Positions 1 to 9,033 of a stretch of DNA of 64,000 bases are shown here, piece after piece. A program made the position numbers and the translations under genes. The notes beneath the pieces were generated by a model. That model worked only from the letters and a program-made list of their open reading frames with translations. It did no database searches and was not told the origin of the DNA. This DNA is from Arthrobacter humicola. Its GTDB lineage: Bacteria; Actinomycetota; Actinomycetes; Actinomycetales; Micrococcaceae. The stretch spans positions 186,001 to 250,000 of the forward strand of contig NZ_JAFKON010000003.1 in assembly GCF_022803015.1 (NCBI RefSeq). Direction: 5' to 3'. How positions within the stretch are numbered: the stretch's first letter is position 1; every line of letters starts with the position of its first letter.

Positions 1-408
1 TGCATTCCCTCCCCCGCAAACGCTGGACTCCCCCGGAAACATACGGAATCCGGCCCGGTCCGGCCCCAGTACGACCCGGTCCGAAGCCCAAAATGTGCAC
101 AATGTACACACCCCTATTGCTTCAAGGATGCCCGCCCGACACTCAGTGCGAAGACTGCCCTTACAAAGAATTTGGTGGCGCCGCGTCTCTCACTAGGCAA
201 ACTTGATCAAATCTTGAACAAACGTGCGATTGATTCCTGAATTCTGTCCAGCAGGATCAAAGCAGCCGGGGACTTCCGGTGCTCAGGTGCCTTCCATGGC
301 CGAATCGCCCGCAGCTGCTAGCGGCTGATAAACGAGGGACTCGGCGGTGGAAAGTCCGCGATCTTCCATCATGTGGTTGGTCGCTGATGGAGAGTAAGGT
401 GAAATGCC
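1..408. other. Non-coding left edge
   Basis: I see no convincing coding sequence here. The only structure I noted is an imperfect 17-bp palindrome at 94-110 (TGTG-ACA-TGT-CACA positions match between strands), which could be an operator, but no gene with a clear promoter follows it closely. The stretch ends in a purine-rich ribosome-binding region just before the small gene at 409. Confidence 0.4.
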
Positions 409-654
409 ATGACCAACGATGATCGTCTGTCAGGAATATCCGTCGAATCAGACCCGGCGATGCCAGGCATGGGCACGCTAGTCATCCGCACGTGGCACGA
501 GCCCGACCAGACGCCCGGCTTTCGCGCACGGATCATCCATAGCCAAGCCCCGGACGATGAGCCCACCACTGTCTCCACTGCCGATAGGGACGAGGTCCTA
601 AGCGTTGTACGCCAGTGGCTGTTTGCCCAACCTGTTCCTCCCGGCAAGGTCTAG
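409..654 (+). CDS. Small conserved hypothetical protein (81 aa)
   Basis: I do not recognise the family. The 81-residue protein has a central block (TLVIRTWHEP, FRARIIHS) and a C-terminal amphipathic segment with VVRQWL. The same blocks recur in the 76-residue product at 51797-52024 (TLVIRVWRDP, FRARIIAG, VNRWLDN), so the two are paralogues, which supports real coding. The ATG at 409 is preceded by a GGAGAG/AAGGTG purine-rich site. Its 3' end overlaps the convergent SARP-type regulator gene by a few bases. No signal peptide, membrane segment or catalytic motif is visible; function unknown. Confidence 0.6.
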   Translation: MTNDDRLSGISVESDPAMPGMGTLVIRTWHEPDQTPGFRARIIHSQAPDDEPTTVSTADRDEVLSVVRQWLFAQPVPPGKV

Positions 655-1388
655 ATATCTCCCGTTTGATTGCGGCCTGGCTGTCCCGAAATTTCTGAGA
701 CAAGGCGCTGAATGGCCCCCGACGGTGCAAGCCCCATGTCCTCCTTCAGCTTCCTTTGGTACTTTTCGAAGGCCCGAAGCGCGGCAGCATTGTTGCCCCG
801 CTCCCGTTCCGCCCGAATGAGAAGTCCAACTGCGGTTTCATAGAGCGGTTCAAGCTCCAGTGCCGCCTCCGAGGCCTCCAGGGCAGATTCATAGTCACAG
901 CACGCCAGCGACTCGCGAGCAATGATCTGGAATGCGTGGAGCCGGTCCTGCCGCAACCTGCTCTGTTCGAAGAGCACCCAGTCGTCGTACCACCCCGGGA
1001 GCAATTCAGCGTCCCGCAACTGGTACAGATATGAGGCCACGTTTCCTTTGAGCCCACTACGGCTCAACTCCAGGATCTGTTCCCGGACCCGGTGGAGGTC
1101 GACGTCGACCAGTTGGCTGAGGGACAGCATGTTCCCGCCATTGAGCAGAAGGCCCGGGACCTGCCGCGAAATGAGATGCACACTGACACGCAGGCTTTCG
1201 AGGGCCCTGGACTCTTGACACTCAGGCCACAACAGACCGACGAGAAAACCTCGGGGGCGGGGGCCGTTGATGGCCAGCACAGTAATGAGCCGTTGTTGCC
1301 GCGCCGCCACCTGCACGACGTCGGTCCCCCGGCGAAGTTGCCACGATTGAAGCAGGGTCAACCGAAAACCATAATCGTCATTGCCCAT
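651..1388 (-). CDS. SARP/BTAD-family transcriptional regulator (copy 1)
   Basis: This is a SARP-type regulator of about 245 residues. An N-terminal winged-helix region (segments AARQQRLITVLAIN, LLWPECQESRALESLRV, VDVDLHRV) is followed by a TPR-like bacterial transcriptional activator domain (YDDWVLFEQSRLRQDRLHAF, AALELEPLYETAVGLLIRA, ALRAFEKYQRKLKEDMG). I chose the ATG at 1388 over an upstream in-frame one at 1484 because the paralogue at 12277-12984 begins at the equivalent place and a G-rich site precedes 1388. SARPs bind direct repeats with an 11-bp period next to the -10 element. Exactly such repeats precede the eCIS and cargo units of this window, so this protein is a candidate activator of them (inference). 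Confidence 0.85.
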   Translation of the reverse strand: MGNDDYGFRLTLLQSWQLRRGTDVVQVAARQQRLITVLAINGPRPRGFLVGLLWPECQESRALESLRVSVHLISRQVPGLLLNGGNMLSLSQLVDVDLHRVREQILELSRSGLKGNVASYLYQLRDAELLPGWYDDWVLFEQSRLRQDRLHAFQIIARESLACCDYESALEASEAALELEPLYETAVGLLIRAERERGNNAAALRAFEKYQRKLKEDMGLAPSGAIQRLVSEISGQPGRNQTGDI

Positions 1389-1560
1389 GGGTACCCCCAA
1401 AAATCCAGCGTGGGACTGAAGAGCTGGAAACCTATGTGGCAACCCTTTCGCAGTTCGGAGCGTGAAGTCAATGGCCTCCGTCATGAAGCGAGTTTTGGAT
1501 GAAAAGTAGACTGCTCCTCAGCATCCGTAGGGCTTACGCGCAACAACTGCCACGCGGCGG

Positions 1561-1822
1561 TCCGAAAAAGGGCAACTACGACTCGAAGCCATTGACCAAG
1601 CGATCGCCCAGAACGACTACCGCGCAGCAAACATCCGCACCGGCTAGATCTACGTGATCTCCAACCGCGGAGCATTTCGGAGAAGGCGTCGTCAAAATAG
1701 GCCTGACACGACGCCTTAAACCAGCCGAACGCATCACCGAACTCAGTGGCGCATCGGTGCCTTCCGGTTCGACGTCCACACCATATACTTCTCTGAAGAT
1801 GCAGTTACCTTCGAGAACGAAC
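1561..1822 (+). pseudogene. T5orf172/DUF4041 GIY-YIG-type protein remnant
   Basis: Translating across frames recovers AIAQNDYRAANIRTG, then IYVISNRGAF, GEGVVKIGLTRRLKPAERI and FRFDVHTIYFSEDAV. This is the conserved core of T5orf172/DUF4041 proteins, which carry a GIY-YIG-like nuclease fold (YVIS ... VKIGLTRR). An in-frame TAG replaces the residue before IYV, and two single-base shifts follow (after GAF and around ASVPF), so the gene is dead. It is joined without a spacer at about 1823 to a fragment of a second nuclease gene. Confidence 0.7.
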
Positions 1823-2010
1823 CGTGCTGAACTACCACCGCTTCAGTCTCGTGATGCATCGCACCAGGCGCCTGGCTCTCTACACCTTCGTGAACGTCGA
1901 CGGCCGGGTCGGCCAGTCGCCCAGGCGTGATCGGGACCGGCGGTACTTCCACCCCGCCTGAAGCAGTCGGAGCAGGTCGGTGAGGATCTATGCGGATGAT
2001 TTTGACCGCA
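1823..2010 (+). pseudogene. Fragment duplicated from the DNA/RNA non-specific endonuclease gene
   Basis: This ~187-bp block is a diverged copy of 49904-50093, inside the intact protease-endonuclease gene. Both encode LNYHH/RFSLVMHRTRRLALYT, VNVDG and RDRRYF. Here the reading frame is broken by a stop after FHPA and by small deletions, and the block stops just before the DRGH active-site motif. It then abuts IS3-transposase sequence at about 2010. It is therefore a relic of a second copy of the nuclease, cut off by an insertion element. Confidence 0.75.
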
Positions 2011-2461
2011 GTGGTGAAGTTCGTCGGCGACATCACCTACATCCACACCTGGCAAGGATTCATCTACCTCGTCACCGTCGTCGACTGTTACTCGAAGAAG
2101 GTCGTCGGCTGGTCCATCGCCGATCACATGCGCACCGAACTCGTCGCAGATGCGCACAGGAACGCAGCCGCTACGACCCCGATCGAGCCGCTCGCGATCT
2201 GGCTCTCCGATCGGGGGCAGCGTCTATACCGCGACCGAATTCAGGGCCCTGATGGCCGGCCTGGGCGATGGGACGCACCGGTATGCTCTGGGACAACAGC
2301 ATGGCCGGATCCTATTTCTCCGCCCTGAAAAACGAGCCCGGAGCGACGTCGTTCGCTACATCGAAGGGTTCTACAGCAGCCGGCGCCGTCACTCCGCGCT
2401 CGGATGCCGGCGGCCCAACGAAGACCGCCATGGATATCAACAGCCAGCCTTGGCAACGTAG
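2011..2461 (+). mobile_element. IS3-family transposase (OrfB) remnant
   Basis: The C-terminal integrase (rve) part of an IS3-family OrfB can be read across three frames: VGDITYIHTWQGFIYLVTVVD with KKVVGWSIADHMRTEL, then SDRG (catalytic D), then RDVVRYIEGFY-type and SRRRHSALG segments ending QQPALAT. Frameshifts near 2215 and 2320 and loss of the N-terminal half and OrfA make it non-functional. I could not identify terminal inverted repeats. Confidence 0.8.
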
Positions 2462-2577
2462 AAGAATCCACCAATTCCGCTGTCCGAAATCCCCATGGCA
2501 ACTTAGATCAGGGTCCGCCAGCGTTCGGCTACGGGTCAGGAGACGGCCCCTGGGTAGCAGCACTCGGCTGCGGCACT

Positions 2578-3522
2578 TCACCGCTCGACTAGCACCACCC
2601 TGCCTGCTTCAAGCCGGTACTCGAACGCTTCATGGAAGGCAGCCAGGACCACATCACCCAAGCTTGGCAACAAGGATTCTTGCGTGTGGGGCGGAAAATC
2701 GTTGTCCCAGAACCCCTGGCCGTCGGCGGTCGCGGAGTCATTGAGTAGCAGGAACTTGGCAACCACGACCCCCGGCGAGGACTCGGCCTGGAGAGCTTGG
2801 TCGTTGAAATGCGGTTCGCCCACGAGGAATCCATCTTGTAGATGCGGCCGCGGCGCGGAAGGCGGACACACTGCGCTAAGCCGGACCGCGACGGGGCCAA
2901 CGGACTCATCCTCAGGAACGTCGTCGAGGTCTGAGATGAATGGTGGCATCGCCGTGACGTAGAGATAGCCCTCCGGCTTGGCCTCCTCGGTCCCGAGAGC
3001 GAAGGAGGCAGCCACTCGGAGCGAGCCCGTGAAGTCAAGCACAGGAGTGGGCCATAATTCGTAGTGTTGGATGACCGCCCAAGGAGCCAGCCGATAGGCA
3101 TCTCGGTCGCGAAAACGGTCGAACGGTCGATGCCGAGGCAACTTGTCACGAAGGACAGCCCCGATGCGGCTGGACATCACGTCCAACGCGTCCCAGTAGT
3201 ACTGCCGATCGTCGCGAAGATCAACCTTCTCACCTTCGCGCCACGGGACATTCCAGGTGTCTCGGAGAAGTGTCGGCCGGAGCGGGAAGTCCTCTGTCTG
3301 ACCGCGGAAGAGGAGATGGTGCTTCTTGTTCATGACGTTCAGGAACGCAACGATTCTCACCAGTTCGCGAAAAGTTGTGACCTCATACGTCTCGATCGGG
3401 ATGAGTTCGCCAGGCGGCAGCTTCTGCGACCGGAGGCTAGTGGGCGCCTTCTCTTCCCAGAGTCGCCAAGCGCCGATGCCGTAGTACAAGTTCTCTTCAC
3501 TGGCGACTGTATTTGTGGACAT
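2578..3522 (-). CDS. FRG-domain protein (314 aa)
   Basis: Residues ~70-90 contain the diagnostic FRG motif (LLFRGQTEDFPLRPTLLR), followed by a domain with AVIQHYELWPTPVLDFTGSLRVAASFAL typical of FRG-domain proteins. The biochemical function of FRG domains is not established; they often occur in accessory and defence contexts. The ATG at 3522 has an AGGGGG site 5 nt upstream. The gene lies 277 bp downstream of the alpha/beta-hydrolase gene on the same strand, so it may be a separate unit. No signal peptide or membrane segment. It is intact, unlike the remnants to its left. Confidence 0.85.
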   Translation of the reverse strand: MSTNTVASEENLYYGIGAWRLWEEKAPTSLRSQKLPPGELIPIETYEVTTFRELVRIVAFLNVMNKKHHLLFRGQTEDFPLRPTLLRDTWNVPWREGEKVDLRDDRQYYWDALDVMSSRIGAVLRDKLPRHRPFDRFRDRDAYRLAPWAVIQHYELWPTPVLDFTGSLRVAASFALGTEEAKPEGYLYVTAMPPFISDLDDVPEDESVGPVAVRLSAVCPPSAPRPHLQDGFLVGEPHFNDQALQAESSPGVVVAKFLLLNDSATADGQGFWDNDFPPHTQESLLPSLGDVVLAAFHEAFEYRLEAGRVVLVER

Positions 3523-3799
3523 ATTGCCCCCTCTGTGGCTGCGCCACCAAGCTGTGTGATGCGGCTAACTTCTGACCAACGCTAGGCGGGCCTGCTGGTC
3601 AAGCGTTGCCGAGGACTGCCTGCACCATTGTCAGACTCAACCCAGCTCTGGCGTGGACGAACCGTCAAGGACGCTGGGCTGTCACTTTCAGCTTGGTTTG
3701 GCGGGTTTTCATCAGTACCAAATGGCGGTGCCGGGCTCTCAAGCCCCGACATCGCCGGGATCCCTGCGTCAGTTGCAGCAAAACCGCCATTCCAAACCT

Positions 3800-5110
3800 T
3801 CAGCGGGTTCCCATAGCGGCGAGAACTGCATTAACCACGGGACGACCAGTGACGTCATTGTGTTCGGTGATGAATTTATCCGCGTTGAGGTTGTACACGT
3901 TGCCCGGCCGGAAACTGTAGCCTGGTCCGACGGCGACCGCACGGAGTTCGGTCTCGTCCAAGCTCACTTCCGGGGTGTGTTGCGCGCCGTTCCGGCCCAT
4001 GCCGCCGTAGGGATCGTCCTGGTCACCGAGTCCCGTGGAGTTGTCGCGCGCGATGCGCGAGGCGAGCGGGTAGGCGATGCCGACGGCCAGGTCGTTCTTC
4101 GTGTGCGTGATGACGACGGGCCCCGAGATGAGGGTACGGTCCAGGATTCGGCGGAACGCCCCGTCGTTTCGGCCATCAAACTTCCGGCCCAGGCCGTTGT
4201 GGGAGTAGGCGGCCTGCAGCAGGGTCATGGTTACGGGAGCATCTCCTGGCTCGATCATTGAGGCAGCCGCCGTCACGAGCCGGCCGCCGAAGCTGTGGCC
4301 GACCAGATGCACGGGCAGTTGCGGATACCTCTCCCGTACCCGCAGGAGCAACGAAGCCAAACCAGTCCTGCCCACTGTGGCCGCCCTGGCCTTCATCTGG
4401 TAGTACGTGCCGAAGTTCGTGATGCGCCGCGCCGCGGCCTTGGTCCCGGACAGCAAGTCCCCCAAGAACGCCGCACCGCCGTCCGACACAGCCGCGACCC
4501 CGCCTTCGCCGACCGGCAGGTCCACCGGCACCCCGACCGAGAACGCGTCGAACAACTCCTCGGGATCCCGGTCGAAGAATTCATAGGAACCGTCGTCTTC
4601 GTGCGCCTCATCGGGGTTCAGTACGCTGCGAATCCTCAGGACGAACTCGCGCCTCGCGCTCTCGGACGTCTCCAGTTGGTCGATCAGGGCGGTCGCTTGG
4701 TCGATGTTTCCGGCTCGGGCCGAGTCTTCGCCGGCCTCGCCGAGGCGGTCGGGATCGTGCTTGAGGGCTGAAAGTGCGCGCAGCAACGCCCGGTCGTTCT
4801 CGGCATTTGCTGAGGCGACGCCGCCACCGGGGATGAGGTCGGCGTCGGTGAACTTCTTGCTCGGCCAGAACACTCGCAGGACAGCCAGCTTAGGCGCAGC
4901 ACCGTCCGCCGCGCGCTCCTGCAACTGGGCGAGATTTGCCAGGAAAGCGTCGTACAACTTTTCTGCGTCCGCCTTGTCGTTATTCCAACCGTGGGACAGC
5001 ACCAGCAGGTCCGAGGCGTCACGGAGCCCGGAGAGCAGTGACGCTGCCTGTTCTTGGTCGAAGACCGAGCCGTCCCTGCGGAACTCGACATCAAACTGTC
5101 CGACGATCAT
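3800..5110 (-). CDS. Alpha/beta-hydrolase-fold protein (436 aa)
   Basis: The nucleophile-elbow motif GHSFGGRL lies about two thirds along the protein, preceded by VHLV. An early LVLSHGWNN segment probably forms the oxyanion-hole strand. A later FITEHNDV segment supplies a likely catalytic His. The architecture is that of a serine esterase/lipase-like hydrolase, but the substrate cannot be told. The ATG at 5110 has a clear AGGAGGG site. It starts 12 bp after the stop of the M14-S8 protease gene and is probably the last gene of that operon, which is under the GTAACG promoter at 8888-8919. No signal peptide is present, so export, if any, would need another route such as eCIS loading (inference). 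Confidence 0.8.
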   Translation of the reverse strand: MIVGQFDVEFRRDGSVFDQEQAASLLSGLRDASDLLVLSHGWNNDKADAEKLYDAFLANLAQLQERAADGAAPKLAVLRVFWPSKKFTDADLIPGGGVASANAENDRALLRALSALKHDPDRLGEAGEDSARAGNIDQATALIDQLETSESARREFVLRIRSVLNPDEAHEDDGSYEFFDRDPEELFDAFSVGVPVDLPVGEGGVAAVSDGGAAFLGDLLSGTKAAARRITNFGTYYQMKARAATVGRTGLASLLLRVRERYPQLPVHLVGHSFGGRLVTAAASMIEPGDAPVTMTLLQAAYSHNGLGRKFDGRNDGAFRRILDRTLISGPVVITHTKNDLAVGIAYPLASRIARDNSTGLGDQDDPYGGMGRNGAQHTPEVSLDETELRAVAVGPGYSFRPGNVYNLNADKFITEHNDVTGRPVVNAVLAAMGTR

Positions 5111-5121
5111 ACGAAGCCCTC

Positions 5122-8100
5122 CTATATTGACTGAATTGCCCTCATGAGGTCGACCAGGCCATGGCCCTCGAAGTACCGCTCCCGCCCAAGCGGGGTCGCG
5201 GCGCTGAGAAACGTCTTCTTCACCTCGAGCGGGCGACCGATGAACTCCCGCCGGATGGAGAGGAACGCAGCAATCGCGCCCGACACATGCGGAGCCGCCA
5301 TGCTGGTACCGCTATCTTCGACGTAGTAGGCCCGTTTCTGTCGCCCCTTCGGTCCGGTGTCTTCAGCGGCTGCGGGGGCATCGCCGTTGGGCGTGCCCTG
5401 TCCCCACGAGGCACCCGGTGCCGCTGAGGTGCTGTCCCCGCCCGTGGCCGGCGCGGGCTCCAGCATCCCCCACGCCTTGCTTAGCCCGGAACCTGCGGCA
5501 CAGGAGATGATGCGCTCTCCCGGCGCGACCAAGTCGGGTTTGAGCCTGCCGTCCCCGGTCGGCCCCTTCGAGGAAAAGTAGGAAATTCCGAACGTGTGCG
5601 GTGCCTCCCGGTGGGTCGAGCCCACTGTGATGGCGTCCTCGGCGTTTCCCGGATCGTTGATGGTATTCGACAGCCCCACCCGGGTGATCCTGGTACCTGC
5701 ACTTAGGCTTGAGTAGCCGGTGTTACCCGCCGCGGTGACCACGACCACCCCCGCCCGCACCAGCCGGTTGACCTCCGTGCAGAGCGGGCTCTGACCGCAG
5801 GCGAACATCTCGGCGTCGAACTCGTAGCCGACGCTCAGGTTCACCCCCTGCACGCGCAGAAGCTTGGGGTTGTCATTCAGCCGTTCCCGGATGTATTCCA
5901 AGGCCCGGACGATGTTACTCGATCTGCCTGCACCGTTCTCGTCCAGCGCACGCAAGCTGACAAGCCTGCATTCGGGCGCGACGCCGTGGAAACGCTGGCG
6001 CTCACGGTCGCTCTGGATAACCCGCTGCCGTGTGCTGGTTCTGAGTTTGGGCCGATTCTCATCCTCATCGCCGGAAGCGATGTTCTGTCGCCTCTCCAGC
6101 ACTACGATCTCGACGTCTCCGGGCGCTCGACCGGCGATAATCCCGGCGACGTGGGTGCCGTGCCCGAGCGGATCCTGCAGCGCGTGCGTGCGGTGCTCCT
6201 GCAGCCGGCGCTGCCGCTGCTCCTCGGTAAGGGGCGGACCGTCCACGGCTTCCTCGTCGGGATCGTCTAACTGCTGACCGTTTACGGGTGTGAAACACCG
6301 GTGAAGGTTACGCACCCGAGGGTCACAGAGCGCGTGGTCGCTATCCGACCCGAACTGCCAGTGGCTGGCGTCAATGCCGGAATCGATCACGGCCCATGTG
6401 ATATTCTCGCCGGTCGCATCGAATGAACGCAGGGCCGCGTCGGCTTTAATCGTGGAGAGCGACCTCGTGATACTCGCCTGAACGGGGAAATCCGGCCAGA
6501 GCCTGTAGACGGACCGATAGGTGAAATCATCCATCCCTTGGTTCGCGCCCTGGCCGGCCTCTCTGTGGGCTCGCTCGACGGCGACTTCCTCGTCCGCGGC
6601 GATCAGCTTCTTCCACTCGTCGAGCTTCATTTCGCACCGGAAATATGTCTTCGAGATCTTCACCAGATGCCAAGGCGGGCCAGCCGCGCTCTCACCCTCC
6701 GGCACGAGGGCATTCTTGAACAGGTTCACGAACGCGGTCGCCGCCCCGGCGAGGCCATTCATGTGCTGCACGTTCAGCTCCACCATGTAGGGCCCTCGGT
6801 CCTCCGGTGTTTCGCCCAAGCCCCACCGCTTGCGGTGCTCATCGTCTTCAAGCTCCGGTGGAACGGTTACCTGAGAAAGACGGTCGCCCTGGAAATCACC
6901 CTGCTCGACAGGGCCATTCCCTCCAAGACTGCCCCTATTGCCGTCGCCCGGGACCGAGGCGTCTGTGGGTCCTCGCTCCATGAGCTCGTGCACGATCTCT
7001 GAGGTGGAAAGCCCGGCAAAAGCGCCCAACCGGTCCCGCACGGCTTGCAGGTCGGGCCGCAGCTCTGCGGGGCCGCGCTCGGCCAGGGCGTGAAGGAATT
7101 CATTGGCCTCGCCGGCTGTCTCCGGGGCCAGGATGGCACCATTGTCGGTCACCTGCGCCCCGGCAGCGGTCACGAGGCGCGCGGCACGCCCGGCCAGCTC
7201 GGGATCCTCCAGCACGAGGCTGATCAGCGGTGCCTGGAGCTGTTCAAACAGTGCGATCCAGCTCCGTCCTTGCTCGGTGCCGCCGAGTTCGTCCCTGGCC
7301 CGGCGCAGCGCAACGACCTCCGTGTCGCGGTCTAGCAGCTTCGAGCCGATCAGCTCGATGGCGCAGATGGACTGCTGGAGCAGTTCCAGCAGACCCGACT
7401 CGACCTCCCGCTTGACCGGTTCGGGATTGGCAGGGTGGAAGGATTCGGCCACGCTGCCCTGCCAGGGGCCGGCCTCGAGGGTGAAGCCGTAGGTCTTGTG
7501 CTGCGCACCGTCGGCAATGTGGCGTGCGTAGGCATAGTCGCTCAGCGTCCCCGTGGTGGGATACAAGCCGAGCCCGGATTCCCTGGTGTATTGTCGGCCG
7601 CGCACGTCGGCGATGGCCTGAACAATGCGGTCTCCGACGCTTTCGAAGCGCGTCAGGTCCCGCGGCGTCATGTACTCGGCGTAACTCGGGTCCGTGATTG
7701 GCTGGCAGGCAGTCGTCGGCAGGGTGGTGAACCCCTTCGTTGGGTCCGTCGTCTGGGTCGGTGCGTGTCCCCAGGGGTGGAGCACTAATTCGGAATAGGA
7801 ATGCACGTCGGCGAAGCAATCGATGCCGCGGGAATCGAGCAGGTGCTGGACGTTGCGGGTCTCGGGCTCCGAAAACACGGACGGTCCGCAATAGACCTCC
7901 GAGCACGGGTCGCAGGAGGTCTGCCCTTCTGTGACGCCCCAGAGGAGGTCCGCATTGCGGTTCAGGTCCACCCCGTCACAGGGGGTCCCCGGGTTGTCGC
8001 GCCGGTTCTTGCGCCACAGGCTATCGACGGTCATCACGAAGTGGCGGCCGTCCGGGTTCACGCAGGGCAGCAGGTACACATCAAGAGTCTCCAGGATCAG

Positions 8101-8403
8101 TTTGACATCGGCGGCCGGCCAGATCCGGCCGCCGAGGACCACGTCGCTTCCTGTCCGGTAGCTGGCCACGAGGTCGACGGCCAGTTCGATGAGCAGGTCC
8201 GGGTTCATCAGTTCGCGCGCGTGCGTGCCGCCCACCAGCAACACGCACCGGCGGTTGTCCCCGCCGCCGGCACGGAGCCGCAGGGCACGGACCGGCCGGC
8301 CCTGGACCGAGGACTCGGGCAGCGTGAATTGCGTGCAGAGCTGCGGATGGGTCGCCGCGAGGGTGCTGCCGGTGGTATCGAGTTGGGAAACCGTGCGGTA
8401 CAT
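5122..8403 (-). CDS. M14 zinc carboxypeptidase / S8 subtilisin fusion (1093 aa)
   Basis: Two protease domains are joined in one chain. The N-terminal ~350 residues are M14-like: zinc ligands H61 and E64 in GGTHAREL, R149 in DLNRN, H201 in DVHSYSE and catalytic E310 in FTLEAGP. The C-terminal ~450 residues are S8 subtilisin-like: Asp near 673 (WAVIDSGID), His near 748 (GHGTHVAGI) and Ser near 1034 (GTSMAAPHVSG). All key residues are present. There is no signal peptide, which is unusual since both families are normally secreted. The start overlaps the stop of the upstream 111-residue gene by one base (TGATG), implying coupling. It is predicted to be driven by the GTAACG promoter at 8888-8919 and is a strong candidate eCIS cargo or particle-associated enzyme (inference). 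Confidence 0.9.
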   Translation of the reverse strand: MYRTVSQLDTTGSTLAATHPQLCTQFTLPESSVQGRPVRALRLRAGGGDNRRCVLLVGGTHARELMNPDLLIELAVDLVASYRTGSDVVLGGRIWPAADVKLILETLDVYLLPCVNPDGRHFVMTVDSLWRKNRRDNPGTPCDGVDLNRNADLLWGVTEGQTSCDPCSEVYCGPSVFSEPETRNVQHLLDSRGIDCFADVHSYSELVLHPWGHAPTQTTDPTKGFTTLPTTACQPITDPSYAEYMTPRDLTRFESVGDRIVQAIADVRGRQYTRESGLGLYPTTGTLSDYAYARHIADGAQHKTYGFTLEAGPWQGSVAESFHPANPEPVKREVESGLLELLQQSICAIELIGSKLLDRDTEVVALRRARDELGGTEQGRSWIALFEQLQAPLISLVLEDPELAGRAARLVTAAGAQVTDNGAILAPETAGEANEFLHALAERGPAELRPDLQAVRDRLGAFAGLSTSEIVHELMERGPTDASVPGDGNRGSLGGNGPVEQGDFQGDRLSQVTVPPELEDDEHRKRWGLGETPEDRGPYMVELNVQHMNGLAGAATAFVNLFKNALVPEGESAAGPPWHLVKISKTYFRCEMKLDEWKKLIAADEEVAVERAHREAGQGANQGMDDFTYRSVYRLWPDFPVQASITRSLSTIKADAALRSFDATGENITWAVIDSGIDASHWQFGSDSDHALCDPRVRNLHRCFTPVNGQQLDDPDEEAVDGPPLTEEQRQRRLQEHRTHALQDPLGHGTHVAGIIAGRAPGDVEIVVLERRQNIASGDEDENRPKLRTSTRQRVIQSDRERQRFHGVAPECRLVSLRALDENGAGRSSNIVRALEYIRERLNDNPKLLRVQGVNLSVGYEFDAEMFACGQSPLCTEVNRLVRAGVVVVTAAGNTGYSSLSAGTRITRVGLSNTINDPGNAEDAITVGSTHREAPHTFGISYFSSKGPTGDGRLKPDLVAPGERIISCAAGSGLSKAWGMLEPAPATGGDSTSAAPGASWGQGTPNGDAPAAAEDTGPKGRQKRAYYVEDSGTSMAAPHVSGAIAAFLSIRREFIGRPLEVKKTFLSAATPLGRERYFEGHGLVDLMRAIQSI

Positions 8404-8738
8404 CAGACCTCTCCCTCCTGCTCCGTGCCGCCAAGGCGTTCCTCGAGCCAGGCGGCCGCGGCGTCGTCGTCCATGATCAGCGAGGGGTCCAGCGGACCTG
8501 CGGGTGCGGCCTGGACGATTGTGACTTCGAATCCGCTCCCGACGAGACGGGCCGCCTCATCCATGTCGACCAGCAGCCGGACCCCTCCCTCCGGATCGGG
8601 CACACGGTCCAGGTCCATGTCCGCCACCCGGCGCATGTCCATCCTTTCCGCAGCCCCGGCCCCGGCACCGGCACGGACAATGACCTCGTACCTTGCCTTC
8701 GCCTGGTCAGCCTCTTGGGGAGTATCCTCGCCAGCCAT
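8403..8738 (-). CDS. Small acidic hypothetical protein (111 aa)
   Basis: I do not recognise the family. The protein is acidic, with a middle part rich in Asp/Val/Leu (DMDEAARLVGSGFEVTIVQA). I chose the ATG at 8738 rather than the GTG at 8741 because GGAGG lies 7 nt upstream. It is the first gene of the unit that includes the M14-S8 protease, whose start codon overlaps this stop codon by one base. A small tightly coupled partner in front of a large protease could be an inhibitor, chaperone or loading adaptor; nothing in the sequence decides between these. Confidence 0.75.
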   Translation of the reverse strand: MAGEDTPQEADQAKARYEVIVRAGAGAGAAERMDMRRVADMDLDRVPDPEGGVRLLVDMDEAARLVGSGFEVTIVQAAPAGPLDPSLIMDDDAAAAWLEERLGGTEQEGEV

Positions 8739-8887
8739 CACCGGCCTCCCTTCCTGAAGCAGGGCTTCATCCGGCCCGGCAGTACGTGAGCCTGCCGACT
8801 CGGTTCTCCCGAAAATGGAACAATTCTTTGTTCGGCTGCTTGCCGGCCCAAGCCTGGCATGGACAGCATGTGTCGTCAGCCACCCCC

Positions 8888-8919
8888 AGTCTGCGTAGAT
8901 GCCGTTACTTGGGCGTTAC
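8888..8919 (-). promoter_or_regulatory. Predicted SARP-type promoter (site a)
   Basis: Read on the minus strand: GTAACG, 5 nt, GTAACG (8914-8919 and 8903-8908, period 11), 9 nt, then CAGACT (8888-8893) as a -10-like hexamer. The repeat with its CCCAA spacer is identical to the site before the DUF4157 toxin. It lies about 150 bp upstream of the 111-residue gene that opens the protease operon. The rest of 8742-9033 shows no gene. Confidence 0.7.
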
Positions 8920-9033
8920 AAGTGTTGGAGGGAGGCATCCCGGCGGCATCGATCCAGGTGTCGGCTCCGGCCAGGTCGGCGCACCTGTACCGGCTCTTGG
9001 CGGTTGGTGGAGAAAGTGTTTCCCGGGTGAGTG

